Shown here one piece after another: positions 45,131 to 54,014 of a stretch of 64,000 nucleotides of DNA (position 1 is the first letter of the stretch; each line of letters opens with the position of its first letter). Source of the DNA: Rhizobium favelukesii (GTDB lineage: Bacteria; Pseudomonadota; Alphaproteobacteria; Rhizobiales; Rhizobiaceae). Location of the stretch: NCBI RefSeq assembly GCF_000577275.2, contig NZ_HG916852.1, positions 3,730,001-3,794,000 on the forward strand, read 5' to 3'. The translations under genes were made by a program, and so were the position numbers. The notes beneath the pieces are model-generated. The model searched no databases and was not told the origin of the DNA. It was given only the letters and a program-made list of their open reading frames with translations.

Positions 45131-45727
45131 ATGCTCCGCAGACTCTACGACTGGACCATGTCTCTCGCAGCCCGGAAATCGGCCGAAGTCTGGCTCGCCG
45201 TTATCGCCTTCGTCGAAAGCTCTGTCTTTCTGGTTCCTGCCGACGTTCTCTATCTGCCGATGGCGCTCGCAAAACCGGAACGCGCCTATCGCTATGCGCT
45301 GATCGCGACCGTCGCCTCCGTTCTTGGCGGCATCGCCGGTTGGGCGCTCGGCTACTATGCCTATGACGCGATCGCCCGTCCGGTTCTGGAATTCTACGGA
45401 AAGCTCGATGCCTTCGAGCAGCTCCGGATTTATATCCACGACGAGTGGGAAATCCTGCTGTTGCTGCTGGTGACCTCGGGCTTGGCGCATCTGCCGCCGA
45501 TCAAGGTCGTGACGATCCTCGCCGGCGTCATTCACATGAATCTCGGCTTCTTCGTCCTTTCGGCGATCGTGGCACGGGGCGCACGCTTCTTCTTCCTCGC
45601 GTGGCTGCTGCGCCGTTACGGCGAGCCGATCCGCCACTTCATCGAAAAGCGTCTTGGGCAGGTTGCGGGTGTTATTGCCGCCGTCGCCATCGCTCTCGGG
45701 ATTGCTTATAAACTACTTGCCCACTGA
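45131..45727 (+). CDS. YqaA/VTT-domain (DedA-like) membrane protein
   Basis: 198 residues, multi-pass. It has the VTT/SNARE-associated fold: AVIAFVESSVFLVPADVLYL at the first re-entrant region, a Gly-rich helix GGIAGWALGYYAYD, and HLPPIKVVTILAGV. The YqaA subgroup is related to DedA lipid scramblases, but the exact substrate is unknown. It is followed by dsbB with 22 bases between, probably in one transcript. Confidence 0.88.
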   Translation: MLRRLYDWTMSLAARKSAEVWLAVIAFVESSVFLVPADVLYLPMALAKPERAYRYALIATVASVLGGIAGWALGYYAYDAIARPVLEFYGKLDAFEQLRIYIHDEWEILLLLLVTSGLAHLPPIKVVTILAGVIHMNLGFFVLSAIVARGARFFFLAWLLRRYGEPIRHFIEKRLGQVAGVIAAVAIALGIAYKLLAH

Positions 45728-45749
45728 GCCATTTGCGCGGAGTCCGTCC

Positions 45750-46262
45750 ATGCCTGCTTCGTTTTCCCTTGTTCGCCCGGTCGTCGGCTACTCGATGGTG
45801 CTCGCACTTGGCATGGCGGTGGTGGTCGGCGCCGCGCTCGGCTTTCAATATCTTGGTGGGTACATCCCCTGTGCGCTCTGCCTGCTGCAGCGCCAGCCCT
45901 ATTACTACGGGATTCCGATCGCGATCCTTGGCGCGATCGCTTCGGCAGTCGGTCTTCCCAGCTGGATCGGCCGCGCATTCTTGCTCGCCGCCGGCATCCT
46001 GATGATCGTCGGCGCTGGTATGGGTGTCTACCACGCCGGTGTCGAGTGGCAGTTCTGGCAAGGGCCGGCAACCTGCTCCACGACGGCAGGCAGCATGACG
46101 CAGAACGCCGGCGACCTATTGGGCGAGCTGAATAGCATCAAGGGTCCGTCCTGCACCGACGCCGCGCTGCGCATCCTCGGCCTGTCCTTCGCGGGCTGGA
46201 ACGTGATCGCAAGCCTCATCCTAGCGGCCTTCGCCTTCATCGGCGTCCGCAAAACGGCCTGA
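45750..46262 (+). CDS. dsbB: Disulfide bond formation protein B
   Basis: Inner-membrane quinone reductase that reoxidises DsbA. 170 residues, four helices. The first redox pair is CALC (about 41-44) in GGYIPCALCLLQRQPYYY. The second periplasmic loop holds ATCS and GPSC, the two cysteines expected to exchange with DsbA. Start at the ATG 45750 after the VTT gene. Confidence 0.92.
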   Translation: MPASFSLVRPVVGYSMVLALGMAVVVGAALGFQYLGGYIPCALCLLQRQPYYYGIPIAILGAIASAVGLPSWIGRAFLLAAGILMIVGAGMGVYHAGVEWQFWQGPATCSTTAGSMTQNAGDLLGELNSIKGPSCTDAALRILGLSFAGWNVIASLILAAFAFIGVRKTA

Positions 46263-46283
46263 GGCCGACGGATGGGAGACTGA

Positions 46284-46841
46284 TCAGGGCTGCAGTTCGC
46301 TATCCCAGTAAAGATAGTCGAGCCAGCTGTCGTGCAGATAGTTCGGCGGGAAAAGCCGGCCGTTATTGTGCAGGTCCTGCACCGTGGGCTGGTACGGCTT
46401 CTGATGCGGGAACATGCCAGCCTGTTTCGGCAGCTTGCTGCCTTTTCTCAGATTGCAGGGAGAGCAGGCCGCAACGACGTTCTGCCATGTAGTCTCGCCG
46501 CCATGAGCGCGCGGAATGACATGGTCGAAGGTCAGGTCGTCGTGCTCGCCGCAATACTGGCATTCGAACTTGTCGCGCAGAAACACGTTGAAACGGGTAA
46601 AGGCCGGATTGCGGGAAGGTTGAACATAGGTCTTGAGGCAGACGACGCTCGGAAGCCGCATCGAAAAGCTCGGCGAAGACACCGAATGTTCGTATTCTGC
46701 AATGATATTCACACGGTCGAGAAACACCGCCTTGATCGCGTCCTGCCAGGACCAAAGCGACAAGGGGTAATAACTCAGGGGCCTGTAGTCAGCGTTCAGG
46801 ACGAGCGCCGGCAGGGCCTGTGGGGAAACTGCAATCGTCAA
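46284..46841 (-). CDS. HNH endonuclease
   Basis: 185-residue protein conserved in many bacteria. The HNH domain (about 85-140) has FECQYCGEHDDLTFDHVIPR, then HGGETTWQNVVAACSPCNLRK; two CxxC pairs make the zinc knuckle and DHV...N...H is the nuclease core. It starts at a TTG with GGAGAG four bases upstream. The biological role of this family is not established. No restriction partner is adjacent. Confidence 0.92.
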   Translation of the reverse strand: MTIAVSPQALPALVLNADYRPLSYYPLSLWSWQDAIKAVFLDRVNIIAEYEHSVSSPSFSMRLPSVVCLKTYVQPSRNPAFTRFNVFLRDKFECQYCGEHDDLTFDHVIPRAHGGETTWQNVVAACSPCNLRKGSKLPKQAGMFPHQKPYQPTVQDLHNNGRLFPPNYLHDSWLDYLYWDSELQP

Positions 46842-46952
46842 GGGACTCTCCTGATCGATTCGGCATCTGCCCTCTTATATTAGGCCGGTTGTGACGGCAT
46901 TGTGAAGTCTAATAAATTCCGGCATCAATGCCGCGATGCAAAGCGCCGTCGC

Positions 46953-47597
46953 TCAGTCGATCGGCAACATGCCGCGACCGAGCTTGATGGCATAGTAGGC
47001 CCAGAAAAGCCTTGCCGCGACCGACCGCCATGGCGACCACGCACGGGCCAACGACGCAAGCTCGCGGGCAGCCGGGCGGGCGTCGAGACCGAATGCCGCA
47101 GCCACCGCGTTCTGCAGGGCGACGTCACCGGAAGGAAAGACGTCCGCGTGGCCGCCGCAAAACATCAAGTAGACCTCGGCGGTCCAGGGACCTATTCCCT
47201 TGAGAGCCGTAAGCTTAGCCAGCCCTTCGTTGGGCGGCAAAGCAGAGAGCGCAAGGAGATCGAGGCGCCCAGAAGCAACCGCGTCGGCAATGCGCGACAG
47301 CGTTTGCGCCTTGGCGCGCGAGAGGCCGAACTCCCGCCACGCGTCGGGATGGAGGAGCACGTAGTTGTCCGCCGTCAGCACGCCTTCGACCGGTCGCATC
47401 CGTCTCCAGATCGCTTCGGCGCTGGCTCGCGACACCATTTGCGAGACGATGACGTGCGCGAGACCCTCGAAACCCGGTTCGCGCAACCGCAAAGGGAGGG
47501 GGCCGGCCTCGGCCGCAATGGCTGCAAGCCGCGGATCAAGGCGAAGCAGGTTCCCCAGCCCCTCCCTCACATCATCATCGCTGCGAATGATCAACAC
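46953..47597 (-). CDS. DNA-3-methyladenine glycosylase II (AlkA-like)
   Basis: Base-excision repair enzyme of the HhH-GPD fold that removes alkylated purines. About 214 residues. The helix-hairpin-helix is LTALKGIGPWTAEVYLMFC and the catalytic Asp is in VFPSGDVALQ. The GTG at 47597 has a GAGGAA site close upstream; an ATG at 47639 would overlap the divergent gluQ-RS start by two bases, so the shorter form is preferred. Confidence 0.92.
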   Translation of the reverse strand: MLIIRSDDDVREGLGNLLRLDPRLAAIAAEAGPLPLRLREPGFEGLAHVIVSQMVSRASAEAIWRRMRPVEGVLTADNYVLLHPDAWREFGLSRAKAQTLSRIADAVASGRLDLLALSALPPNEGLAKLTALKGIGPWTAEVYLMFCGGHADVFPSGDVALQNAVAAAFGLDARPAARELASLARAWSPWRSVAARLFWAYYAIKLGRGMLPID

Positions 47598-47637
47598 GCT
47601 TCCTCGCGATCCTATCGAATCCGTGGCAGAAGAAAGC

Positions 47638-48519
47638 ATGACCGCGAATCCTCGTCAAAAGCCTGTCTTTCGTTTTGCGCCGAGCCCCAATGGCCCGCTT
47701 CATCTTGGCCACGCATTGTCGGCCCTTCTGAACCGAGACATGGCGATATCGGAAGAAGGACGCTTCCTGCTGCGTATAGAAGACATCGACCTGACACGCT
47801 GTACACCCGAATTCGAGGCAGGGATTTATGCCGACCTCGAATGGCTCGCCATAGACTGGGAACGACCGGTGCGGCGGCAATCGGAGCATTTCGAGGAATA
47901 CCAGGCGGCACTTGACAGCTTGATTGCCGAAGGGCTCGCCTACCCATCGTTCATGACCCGAGGCGAGATCAAAACGCGGGTCGGCAGCGTCGAAGCAGAT
48001 GGCGGGCCTTGGCCGAGGGACCCTGACGGCTCGCCGCTCTATCCACCGGATGATCGCAAGCGCTCCGATTTCGACCGGCAGCAACTGCTCACATCAGGCC
48101 TGAAACACGCCTGGCGGCTCGACATGACGAAGGCCATGCAGGCCGTGGGCGAGCACCTTTCCTGGGAGGAAACGGGAGATGGCAACCGTGGCCGGATACC
48201 TACAGATCCTGGCGCCTGGGGAGACGTCGTTCTGTCGCGATCGGATGCGCCGTCGAGCTACCATCTCTCGGTCGTCCTGGATGATGCTCTGCAAGGCGTC
48301 ACCCACGTGGTTCGCGGGCTCGATCTCTTTCCTTCGACCTCGGTGCATCGATTGCTGCAGGCACTGCTTGGCCTGCCCGCGCCGGTCTATCACCACCATC
48401 GTCTGATCACCGATGAAGACGGGCGCAAGCTTTCGAAAAGCCGAAGCGACACCGGGCTTGCCGAGCTTCGCGAACGCGGCCTGTCACCGGCTGAGATCCG
48501 CCGCCTTGTCGGGCTTTGA
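47638..48519 (+). CDS. gluQ: Glutamyl-Q tRNA(Asp) synthetase
   Basis: A GluRS-catalytic-domain paralogue that attaches glutamate to queuosine-34 of tRNA-Asp. 293 residues without an anticodon-binding domain. The class I motifs are FRFAPSPNGPLHLGHALSAL (HIGH-type) and RKLSKSRSD (KMSKS-type). The zinc cysteines of the E. coli enzyme (a CxC followed by YxxxC) are not present; the equivalent segment reads AYPSFMTRGEI. Its last 36 bases overlap the convergent BrkB gene. Confidence 0.93.
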   Translation: MTANPRQKPVFRFAPSPNGPLHLGHALSALLNRDMAISEEGRFLLRIEDIDLTRCTPEFEAGIYADLEWLAIDWERPVRRQSEHFEEYQAALDSLIAEGLAYPSFMTRGEIKTRVGSVEADGGPWPRDPDGSPLYPPDDRKRSDFDRQQLLTSGLKHAWRLDMTKAMQAVGEHLSWEETGDGNRGRIPTDPGAWGDVVLSRSDAPSSYHLSVVLDDALQGVTHVVRGLDLFPSTSVHRLLQALLGLPAPVYHHHRLITDEDGRKLSKSRSDTGLAELRERGLSPAEIRRLVGL

Positions 48520-49398
48520 CGTCTTGTCCTGACCGCCGCCCAAAAAGTTGTTCTTGAAGATTGCACGCACGCGAAACTTCAGGAGGGCAGCATTGAGCTC
48601 CGCGCCAATGATGAAGATCACGCTGACCATATAGAGAAAGATCAGAACGATCATCACCGACGCCAGACCCGCATAAGTCGCGGTGTAGTTGGCGAAGGTC
48701 GCGAGATAGTAGGCGAAGATCAAGGCCCCCGCCAACCAGAGCAGCAACGTCACCAGCACGCCCGGCACGACGTCGAACACGCGGCGTCGCCCCGCCGGCA
48801 GCCATAGATGCACGACGAAGAGGCCGACGGTCAGCATGAACAGTGTGCCGTAGACGCGCCAGCTGAAGACGACCTCAAGGGTATCGGCAAAGAGCGGAAA
48901 CCACTGACGCGCATAATCGAGGGCAAGCGGCACGGCGACAAGCAGGATGCTGACAGCCGCAAAGATAATCACGGCGATCAGGACATAGCCAAGGCTTGCA
49001 AGGCGGGTGAGATACCACGGCCGCGTTTCCTGGACACGGTAGGCACGGTTGAGCGAAATTCGCAGTGCTTCGACCCCGTTCGAGGCGAAGTAGGCCGCCG
49101 CCAGCACGGACACGGTCAGCAAGCCGCCACGCGGCACCGTCAGAACTTGGATGACCTGATCCACGAGCGGCTTGGCGATTGCCTCCGGCCAGGTATCGAA
49201 GATCAGATGGATCGCCCTGTCCGAGAACTGGTCGGCGCCCAGGAAGGTCGCGAGCGTCGTCCCGAAGATGAGAAACGGAAAGACTGCAAGAAGGGTGGAC
49301 AATGCGACATGGCTCGCCATCGCGAAGCCGTCGTCTTCAATAAGGTGGCAGATAGCGTCGTAGACCACATCATAGAAGATGCGCATTATCTTCGGCAT
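48484..49398 (-). CDS. YihY/BrkB family membrane protein
   Basis: 304 residues with six predicted helices (e.g. LSTLLAVFPFLIFGTTLATFL, LASLGYVLIAVIIFAAVSIL and ASVMIVLIFLYMVSVIFIIG). The family was once thought to be RNase BN but is now an uncharacterised inner-membrane family; some members help serum resistance or Na+ handling. The Lys-rich C-terminal tail overlaps the end of gluQ on the other strand by 36 bases. Confidence 0.92.
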   Translation of the reverse strand: MPKIMRIFYDVVYDAICHLIEDDGFAMASHVALSTLLAVFPFLIFGTTLATFLGADQFSDRAIHLIFDTWPEAIAKPLVDQVIQVLTVPRGGLLTVSVLAAAYFASNGVEALRISLNRAYRVQETRPWYLTRLASLGYVLIAVIIFAAVSILLVAVPLALDYARQWFPLFADTLEVVFSWRVYGTLFMLTVGLFVVHLWLPAGRRRVFDVVPGVLVTLLLWLAGALIFAYYLATFANYTATYAGLASVMIVLIFLYMVSVIFIIGAELNAALLKFRVRAIFKNNFLGGGQDKTSKPDKAADLSR

Positions 49399-49475
49399 TC
49401 CGTTTCCCGGCTTTCGTCGTTGTGTCGCCCGTTCGAATATGGGAAACCACTCCCATTTTGTACAGGAATCATTCC

Positions 49476-50309
49476 ATGTCGGATCAGCGCACTATCATCG
49501 TGACCGGATGCTCTTCCGGGATCGGCGCACACTGCGCCCGCGCGCTGAAGGCCGACGGCTGGCGGGTCTTTGCCACAGTGCGTAAATTCGATGATCTGGC
49601 ACCGCTGGAAGCCGACGGCATCGAGGCCTTCCGCATGGACTATACGCGCGGCGACACGATTTCGGATCTCGTGCGCGACGTGACGGCGCTGACCGGCGGG
49701 CGTATCGACGCGTTGTTTAACAACGGCGCCTACGGGCAGCCCGGCGCCGTCGAGGACCTTCCGACCGACGCCCTGCGCGCTCAGTTCGAAACGAATGTCT
49801 TCGGCTGGCACGAATTGACGCGCCAGGTCGTGCCACTGATGCGCAAGCGTGGCCAGGGCCGGATCGTCCAGTGCTCATCGATCCTCGGCGTCGTGCCGTA
49901 CCGGTTCCGCGGCGCCTATACCGCTTCCAAATTCGCTCTCGAGGGCCTCAGTATCAGCCTTCGCATGGAGCTGCAGGGCAGCGGAATTCATGTGAGCTTG
50001 ATCGAACCCGGGCCGATTGCCTCCCGCTTCACGGCAAACGCGCTCGCAAAAATCAACGAACATATCGACGTGAAGAACTCGGTGCATGCGGCAGATTACC
50101 GCCGTCAGCTTGCACGCCTTGACGGCTCGGGCCGTCCCAATCGACATAAGCTCGGTCCGGATGCCGTCTATGCCGTGTTGAAGCACGCATTGAACTCGAA
50201 CAATCCGAAACCACATTACCCCGTAACCACGCCGGCAAAGCAGGGTATGGTGCTGAAAAGGCTGCTGCCCGCCGACCTTTTCTACCGCCTGATGCGCTTG
50301 GTGGACTAA
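49476..50309 (+). CDS. SDR family oxidoreductase
   Basis: 277 residues from the ATG at 49476. Cofactor motif VTGCSSGIGAHCARAL, NNGAYGQPGAVEDL in place of NNAG, and the catalytic YTASKFALEG. It belongs to the larger SDR group annotated as short-chain dehydrogenase or retinol-type, with LIEPGPIASRF after the active site. Substrate unknown. The HIG1 gene follows after 20 bases. Confidence 0.92.
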   Translation: MSDQRTIIVTGCSSGIGAHCARALKADGWRVFATVRKFDDLAPLEADGIEAFRMDYTRGDTISDLVRDVTALTGGRIDALFNNGAYGQPGAVEDLPTDALRAQFETNVFGWHELTRQVVPLMRKRGQGRIVQCSSILGVVPYRFRGAYTASKFALEGLSISLRMELQGSGIHVSLIEPGPIASRFTANALAKINEHIDVKNSVHAADYRRQLARLDGSGRPNRHKLGPDAVYAVLKHALNSNNPKPHYPVTTPAKQGMVLKRLLPADLFYRLMRLVD

Positions 50310-50329
50310 TCAAGAAAGCCAGAGCCAGC

Positions 50330-50533
50330 ATGTCCACGGTCACCTACATCCTCGCGATCATCGTCATGGGCATCGTCGCCCTGGTGCTGATTCGTGGCCT
50401 CTTCAACATGATGAAGGGCGGCAATCCGAACCTTTCCAACAAGCTGATGCAGCTGCGCGTACTGCTGCAGGCGATCGCCGTGCTCCTGATCATGCTGACG
50501 CTCTGGCTGACCGGTGGCGGCCGCCCTAGCTAA
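50330..50533 (+). CDS. HIG1-domain twin-transmembrane protein
   Basis: 67 residues with two helices (YILAIIVMGIVALVLIRGLF and LQAIAVLLIMLTLWL) joined by a short loop KGGNPNLSNKLMQLRV, the HIG_1_N pattern (N...LMRLRVxxQ). Mitochondrial relatives (Rcf1/HIGD) associate with cytochrome oxidase. In alphaproteobacteria the gene commonly sits before the cob(I)alamin adenosyltransferase, as here (25 bases). Confidence 0.88.
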   Translation: MSTVTYILAIIVMGIVALVLIRGLFNMMKGGNPNLSNKLMQLRVLLQAIAVLLIMLTLWLTGGGRPS

Positions 50534-50558
50534 GGCGGAAGGAGAGAGGGGGATAGAC

Positions 50559-51137
50559 ATGGTAAGGCTCAACAAAATCTATACGAAGACAGGTGACGAC
50601 GGCACGACCGCGCTTGTTTCAGGGCCGCGTCGACTGAAATACGATCTGCGCGTCGAGGCCTACGGCACCATCGACGAGGCCAACTCCGCCATCGGCGTCG
50701 CGCGGCTTCATATGCAGGGCATGCCCGTCCTGGAGAGAATGCTGACGTCGATCCAGAATGACCTCTTCGACCTTGGTGCGGACCTTGCAACGCCGGATTA
50801 TGGCAAGCCACCGGCACAAGAACCGCTGCGCATAGTCGATAGCCAAGTCGCCCGCATCGAGAGCGACATCGACGAGTTGAACGCGGACCTGCAGCCTTTG
50901 AAGTCCTTTGTGCTGCCGGGCGGGCACTCGGCTGCTGCTCATCTTCATCTCGCCCGCACGATCGCACGCCGCGCGGAGCGGCTGATGGTCGAGCTTGCCC
51001 GGACAGATGGCGAGGTCGTCAGCGACGCCGCATTGAAATACGTCAACCGCGTTTCGGACTTCCTTTTCGTCGCCGCCCGCCACGCCAATGACCGTGGCCA
51101 CGCGGATGTGCTTTGGGTTCCAGGAAAAAACAGGTAG
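50559..51137 (+). CDS. PduO-type ATP:cob(I)alamin adenosyltransferase
   Basis: Makes adenosylcobalamin from cob(I)alamin and ATP. 192 residues, a five-helix bundle. The ATP-binding N-terminus is KIYTKTGDDGTTAL, then EAYGTIDEANSAIG, and the conserved ARTIARRAERLMVELAR. Its AdoCbl product is the type of ligand sensed by the riboswitch ahead of nrdHIEF later in this window. It precedes the rhomboid gene. Confidence 0.95.
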   Translation: MVRLNKIYTKTGDDGTTALVSGPRRLKYDLRVEAYGTIDEANSAIGVARLHMQGMPVLERMLTSIQNDLFDLGADLATPDYGKPPAQEPLRIVDSQVARIESDIDELNADLQPLKSFVLPGGHSAAAHLHLARTIARRAERLMVELARTDGEVVSDAALKYVNRVSDFLFVAARHANDRGHADVLWVPGKNR

Positions 51138-51178
51138 GCTGCCCCGACTATGTGACGCGAACGCCGGGGGCAGGCTTC

Positions 51179-51967
51179 ATGTTCATACCGCTGCACGATG
51201 CCAATACGCTGAAGCATATCAAGGTCCAGTGGGTGACGATGGCGCTGATCGCGCTGAATGTCGCGGTTTGGCTGTTCACCGGTGTCGTCGCCAGCCCTTC
51301 TGCGTCGCAGGCGACGATCGTTGGCTTGGGCTATATTCCGGCGGTCGCCTTTCACCATGCGACGCTGGAGCCGGCGCTGGCCTTCACGCCGGAACCGCTG
51401 ACCTACATCACCTATTCGTTCGTGCATTCCGGCTTATGGCACCTCGCGTCGAACATGCTCTTCCTTTGGGTGTTCGGCGACAATGTCGAGGACGCGATGG
51501 GGCATGTTCGCTTCCTTGCCTTCTATCTGCTCTGCGCAACCGCCGGTGCGCTCTTCCACGGCCTGGTGGGGACGACATCGGAAGCGCCGCTTGTGGGCGC
51601 CTCCGGCGCGATATCAGGCGTGGTCACGGCTTACGTCGTGCTGCATCCGCGTGTGAAGGTCTGGGTCCTGGTGCTGATGCGCGTGCCCCTGCCATTGCCG
51701 GCCTTCGTTCCGCTCCTTCTCTGGATCGGCCAACAATTCGTGATGCTGCTAATCGAACCCGATGGCAGTATTTCCTGGGGAGCGCATGTCGGCGGCATCG
51801 TCGCCGGCGGCCTGCTGGTCCTTGTGATGCGCCGCCGCGGCGTCCCTCTCTTTGATCGAGAAGTCGTCACACCGAAGGCCGTCAGGGACCGGCCCATCCC
51901 CAACCCGACCATGGTCGTGGCGCCCGGCCAGCAGTTGCGCCCGCGCCTTCCCTGGGGCAAGCAATAG
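51179..51967 (+). CDS. Rhomboid family intramembrane serine protease
   Basis: 262 residues, about six helices. The catalytic Ser is in PLVGASGAISG and the catalytic His in SWGAHVGGIVAG; the loop-1 HSGLWHLASNMLFLWVFGD motif is complete. The C-terminal tail is basic and Pro-rich. Natural substrates are unknown. Start at the ATG 51179; longer upstream starts overlap the PduO gene. Confidence 0.93.
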   Translation: MFIPLHDANTLKHIKVQWVTMALIALNVAVWLFTGVVASPSASQATIVGLGYIPAVAFHHATLEPALAFTPEPLTYITYSFVHSGLWHLASNMLFLWVFGDNVEDAMGHVRFLAFYLLCATAGALFHGLVGTTSEAPLVGASGAISGVVTAYVVLHPRVKVWVLVLMRVPLPLPAFVPLLLWIGQQFVMLLIEPDGSISWGAHVGGIVAGGLLVLVMRRRGVPLFDREVVTPKAVRDRPIPNPTMVVAPGQQLRPRLPWGKQ

Positions 51968-51975
51968 TTCCAATA

Positions 51976-51991
51976 TTGACGTGAACGTAAA
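51976..51991 (+). promoter_or_regulatory. LiuR-type operator-like site upstream of etfBA
   Basis: TTGACGTGAACGTAAA matches, at 14 of 16 positions, the TTGACGTAAACGTCAA-like motif that I recall for the MerR-family regulator LiuR of branched-chain amino acid and acyl-CoA catabolism. A TAATAT box lies three bases past it (51994-51999). It is 148 bases before etfB. The assignment rests on recall of the motif. Confidence 0.5.
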
Positions 51992-52138
51992 CGTAATATA
52001 TTCACGGGATCAATTTGCCTGTCTGCGTCATGGAAGCGTTGTGTTTGGAGGAAAAACGCGTATCCATGTCGCCATTCGACAATCGGAGCAGCGCCGAAAC
52101 GCGCATTTTCTTGGCGAAAGAGTTGAAGGAAGGACCCC

Positions 52139-52900
52139 ATGAAAATTCTCGTCCCCGTGAAGCGGGTGGTTGATTACAACGTGAAGATCCGCGTGAAGCC
52201 GGATGGCACAGGCGTCGAGCTTACGAACGTGAAGATGTCGATGAACCCGTTCGACGAGATCTCGGTGGAAGAGGCGCTGCGGCTGAGGGAAGCCGGCAAG
52301 GCCGAGGAAGTGATCGTCGTGTCGATCGGCCCGGCCAAGGCCGAGGAAACGCTGCGCACCGCGCTTGCCATGGGTGCTGACCGCGCCATCCTCGTCGAGA
52401 CCGACGAGACGCTAGAGCCGCTTGCGGTTGCCAAGATCCTCAAGGGCGTCGTCGATGCCGAGCAGCCGGGCCTCATCATCACAGGCAAGCAGGCAATCGA
52501 TGACGACTCGAACCAGACCGGCCAGATGCTGGCGGCCCTGCTCGGCACGGCGCAGGCGACGTTTGCCTCGAAGATCGAGATCGAAGTCCCTGGTCCTGGG
52601 GGCAAGGCTCAGGTGACCCGCGAAGTCGATGGCGGCCTGCAGACGATCGAGATCAAGCTGCCGGCCGTCGTCACCACGGATCTGCGTCTGAACGAGCCGC
52701 GCTACGCCTCGCTGCCGAACATCATGAAGGCGAAGAAGAAGCCGCTCGACAAGAAGGCTCCTGCAGATTTCGGCGTCTCCACCGAACCGCGCCTCAAGGT
52801 GTTGAAGACCGAGGAGCCGTCCGGCCGCAAGGCCGGCGTCAAGGTCAAGTCGGTCGCCGAGCTGGTCGAAAAGCTTAAAGTCGAAGCAGGCGTCCTCTAG
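52139..52900 (+). CDS. etfB: Electron transfer flavoprotein beta subunit
   Basis: Small subunit of ETF, which takes electrons from acyl-CoA dehydrogenases and passes them to ETF:quinone oxidoreductase. 253 residues. [18 protein letters not shown] is the family start. The AMP-binding signature is around [20 protein letters not shown], and the recognition loop [20 protein letters not shown] is typical. It forms an operon with etfA (24-base gap). Confidence 0.97.
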   Translation: MKILVPVKRVVDYNVKIRVKPDGTGVELTNVKMSMNPFDEISVEEALRLREAGKAEEVIVVSIGPAKAEETLRTALAMGADRAILVETDETLEPLAVAKILKGVVDAEQPGLIITGKQAIDDDSNQTGQMLAALLGTAQATFASKIEIEVPGPGGKAQVTREVDGGLQTIEIKLPAVVTTDLRLNEPRYASLPNIMKAKKKPLDKKAPADFGVSTEPRLKVLKTEEPSGRKAGVKVKSVAELVEKLKVEAGVL

Positions 52901-52924
52901 GGTTCGAGAAAGGAAGATATATCC

Positions 52925-53866
52925 ATGGCCATTCTTCTTCTGGCTGATCACGACGGCAACCACCTTTCCGACCAGACCGCCAAGACGCTGACGGCGGCAT
53001 CGAAGATTGCCAAGGAACAGGCAAGCGACGTGCACGTGCTGGTCGCCGGCGCCGGCGCCAAGGCAGCAGCCGAGCAGGCAGCCAAGCTCTCCGGTGTCTC
53101 CAAGGTGCTGGTTGCCGAGGATGCAAGCCTTGCCAACAATCTGGCCGAGCCGCTGGCGGCGCTGATCGTCCAGCTTTCCGGCAGCTACGACACGATCATC
53201 GCCGCCGCCACCTCGACCGGCAAGAACGTCATGCCGCGCGTGGCCGCCCTCCTCGACGTCGCCCAGGTCTCCGAGATCATCGAGGTGGTCTCGGCCGATA
53301 CCTTCAAGCGGCCGATCTATGCCGGTAATGCCATCCAGACGGTACAGGCGACCGACGCCAGACGCGTCATCACCGTGCGCACCGCCTCGTTTGCTGCAGC
53401 GGCCGAAGGCGGTTCCGCCCCGGTCGAAACCATTGCGGCCGCCGCCAACCCGGGTCTGTCGACCTTTGTCAAGGACGCGCTGTCGGCCTCCGACCGTCCG
53501 GAACTGACCTCGGCGAAGATCATCATCTCCGGTGGCCGGGCGCTCGGCTCCGCCGAAAAGTTCAGGGAGGTCATCCTGCCGGTCGCCGACAAGCTCGGTG
53601 CCGCCGTCGGCGCCTCGCGCGCTGCCGTCGATGCCGGTTATGCCCCGAACGACTGGCAGGTCGGCCAGACCGGCAAGGTCGTGGCACCTGATCTCTACAT
53701 CGCCTGCGGCATCTCGGGCGCCATCCAGCACCTCGCCGGCATGAAGGATTCGAAGGTCATCGTCGCCATCAACAAGGACGAAGAGGCCCCGATCTTCCAG
53801 GTTGCCGACTACGGTCTCGTCGCCGATCTGTTCGAGGCCCTGCCGGAATTGCAGAAGGCGCTTTGA
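52925..53866 (+). CDS. etfA: Electron transfer flavoprotein alpha subunit
   Basis: FAD-binding subunit of ETF. 313 residues. The N-terminal domain starts [10 protein letters not shown]; the C-terminal FAD domain has [26 protein letters not shown] and the signature [17 protein letters not shown] with [11 protein letters not shown] strong terminator follows and separates it from hbdA, which has its own downstream unit. Confidence 0.97.
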   Translation: MAILLLADHDGNHLSDQTAKTLTAASKIAKEQASDVHVLVAGAGAKAAAEQAAKLSGVSKVLVAEDASLANNLAEPLAALIVQLSGSYDTIIAAATSTGKNVMPRVAALLDVAQVSEIIEVVSADTFKRPIYAGNAIQTVQATDARRVITVRTASFAAAAEGGSAPVETIAAAANPGLSTFVKDALSASDRPELTSAKIIISGGRALGSAEKFREVILPVADKLGAAVGASRAAVDAGYAPNDWQVGQTGKVVAPDLYIACGISGAIQHLAGMKDSKVIVAINKDEEAPIFQVADYGLVADLFEALPELQKAL

Positions 53867-53934
53867 ACCGAGCGGATGCCTTCATTCCGCACTTGCGAAT
53901 GACTGGAAAATTATCTTTTTAAGGGCTACTACTT

Positions 53935-53966
53935 CTGCCGGGCGATCATTTGCCCGGCAGTTTTGT
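53935..53966 (+). terminator. etfBA terminator
   Basis: A 9-bp perfect stem CTGCCGGGC/GCCCGGCAG (53935-53943 with 53952-53960) followed by TTTTGTT, 69 bases after etfA. Confidence 0.88.
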
Positions 53967-54014
53967 TAGAAAAATGCGGCAGCGCAGGGGCGTATGCCGA
54001 GCGGGGGTTTGGAG

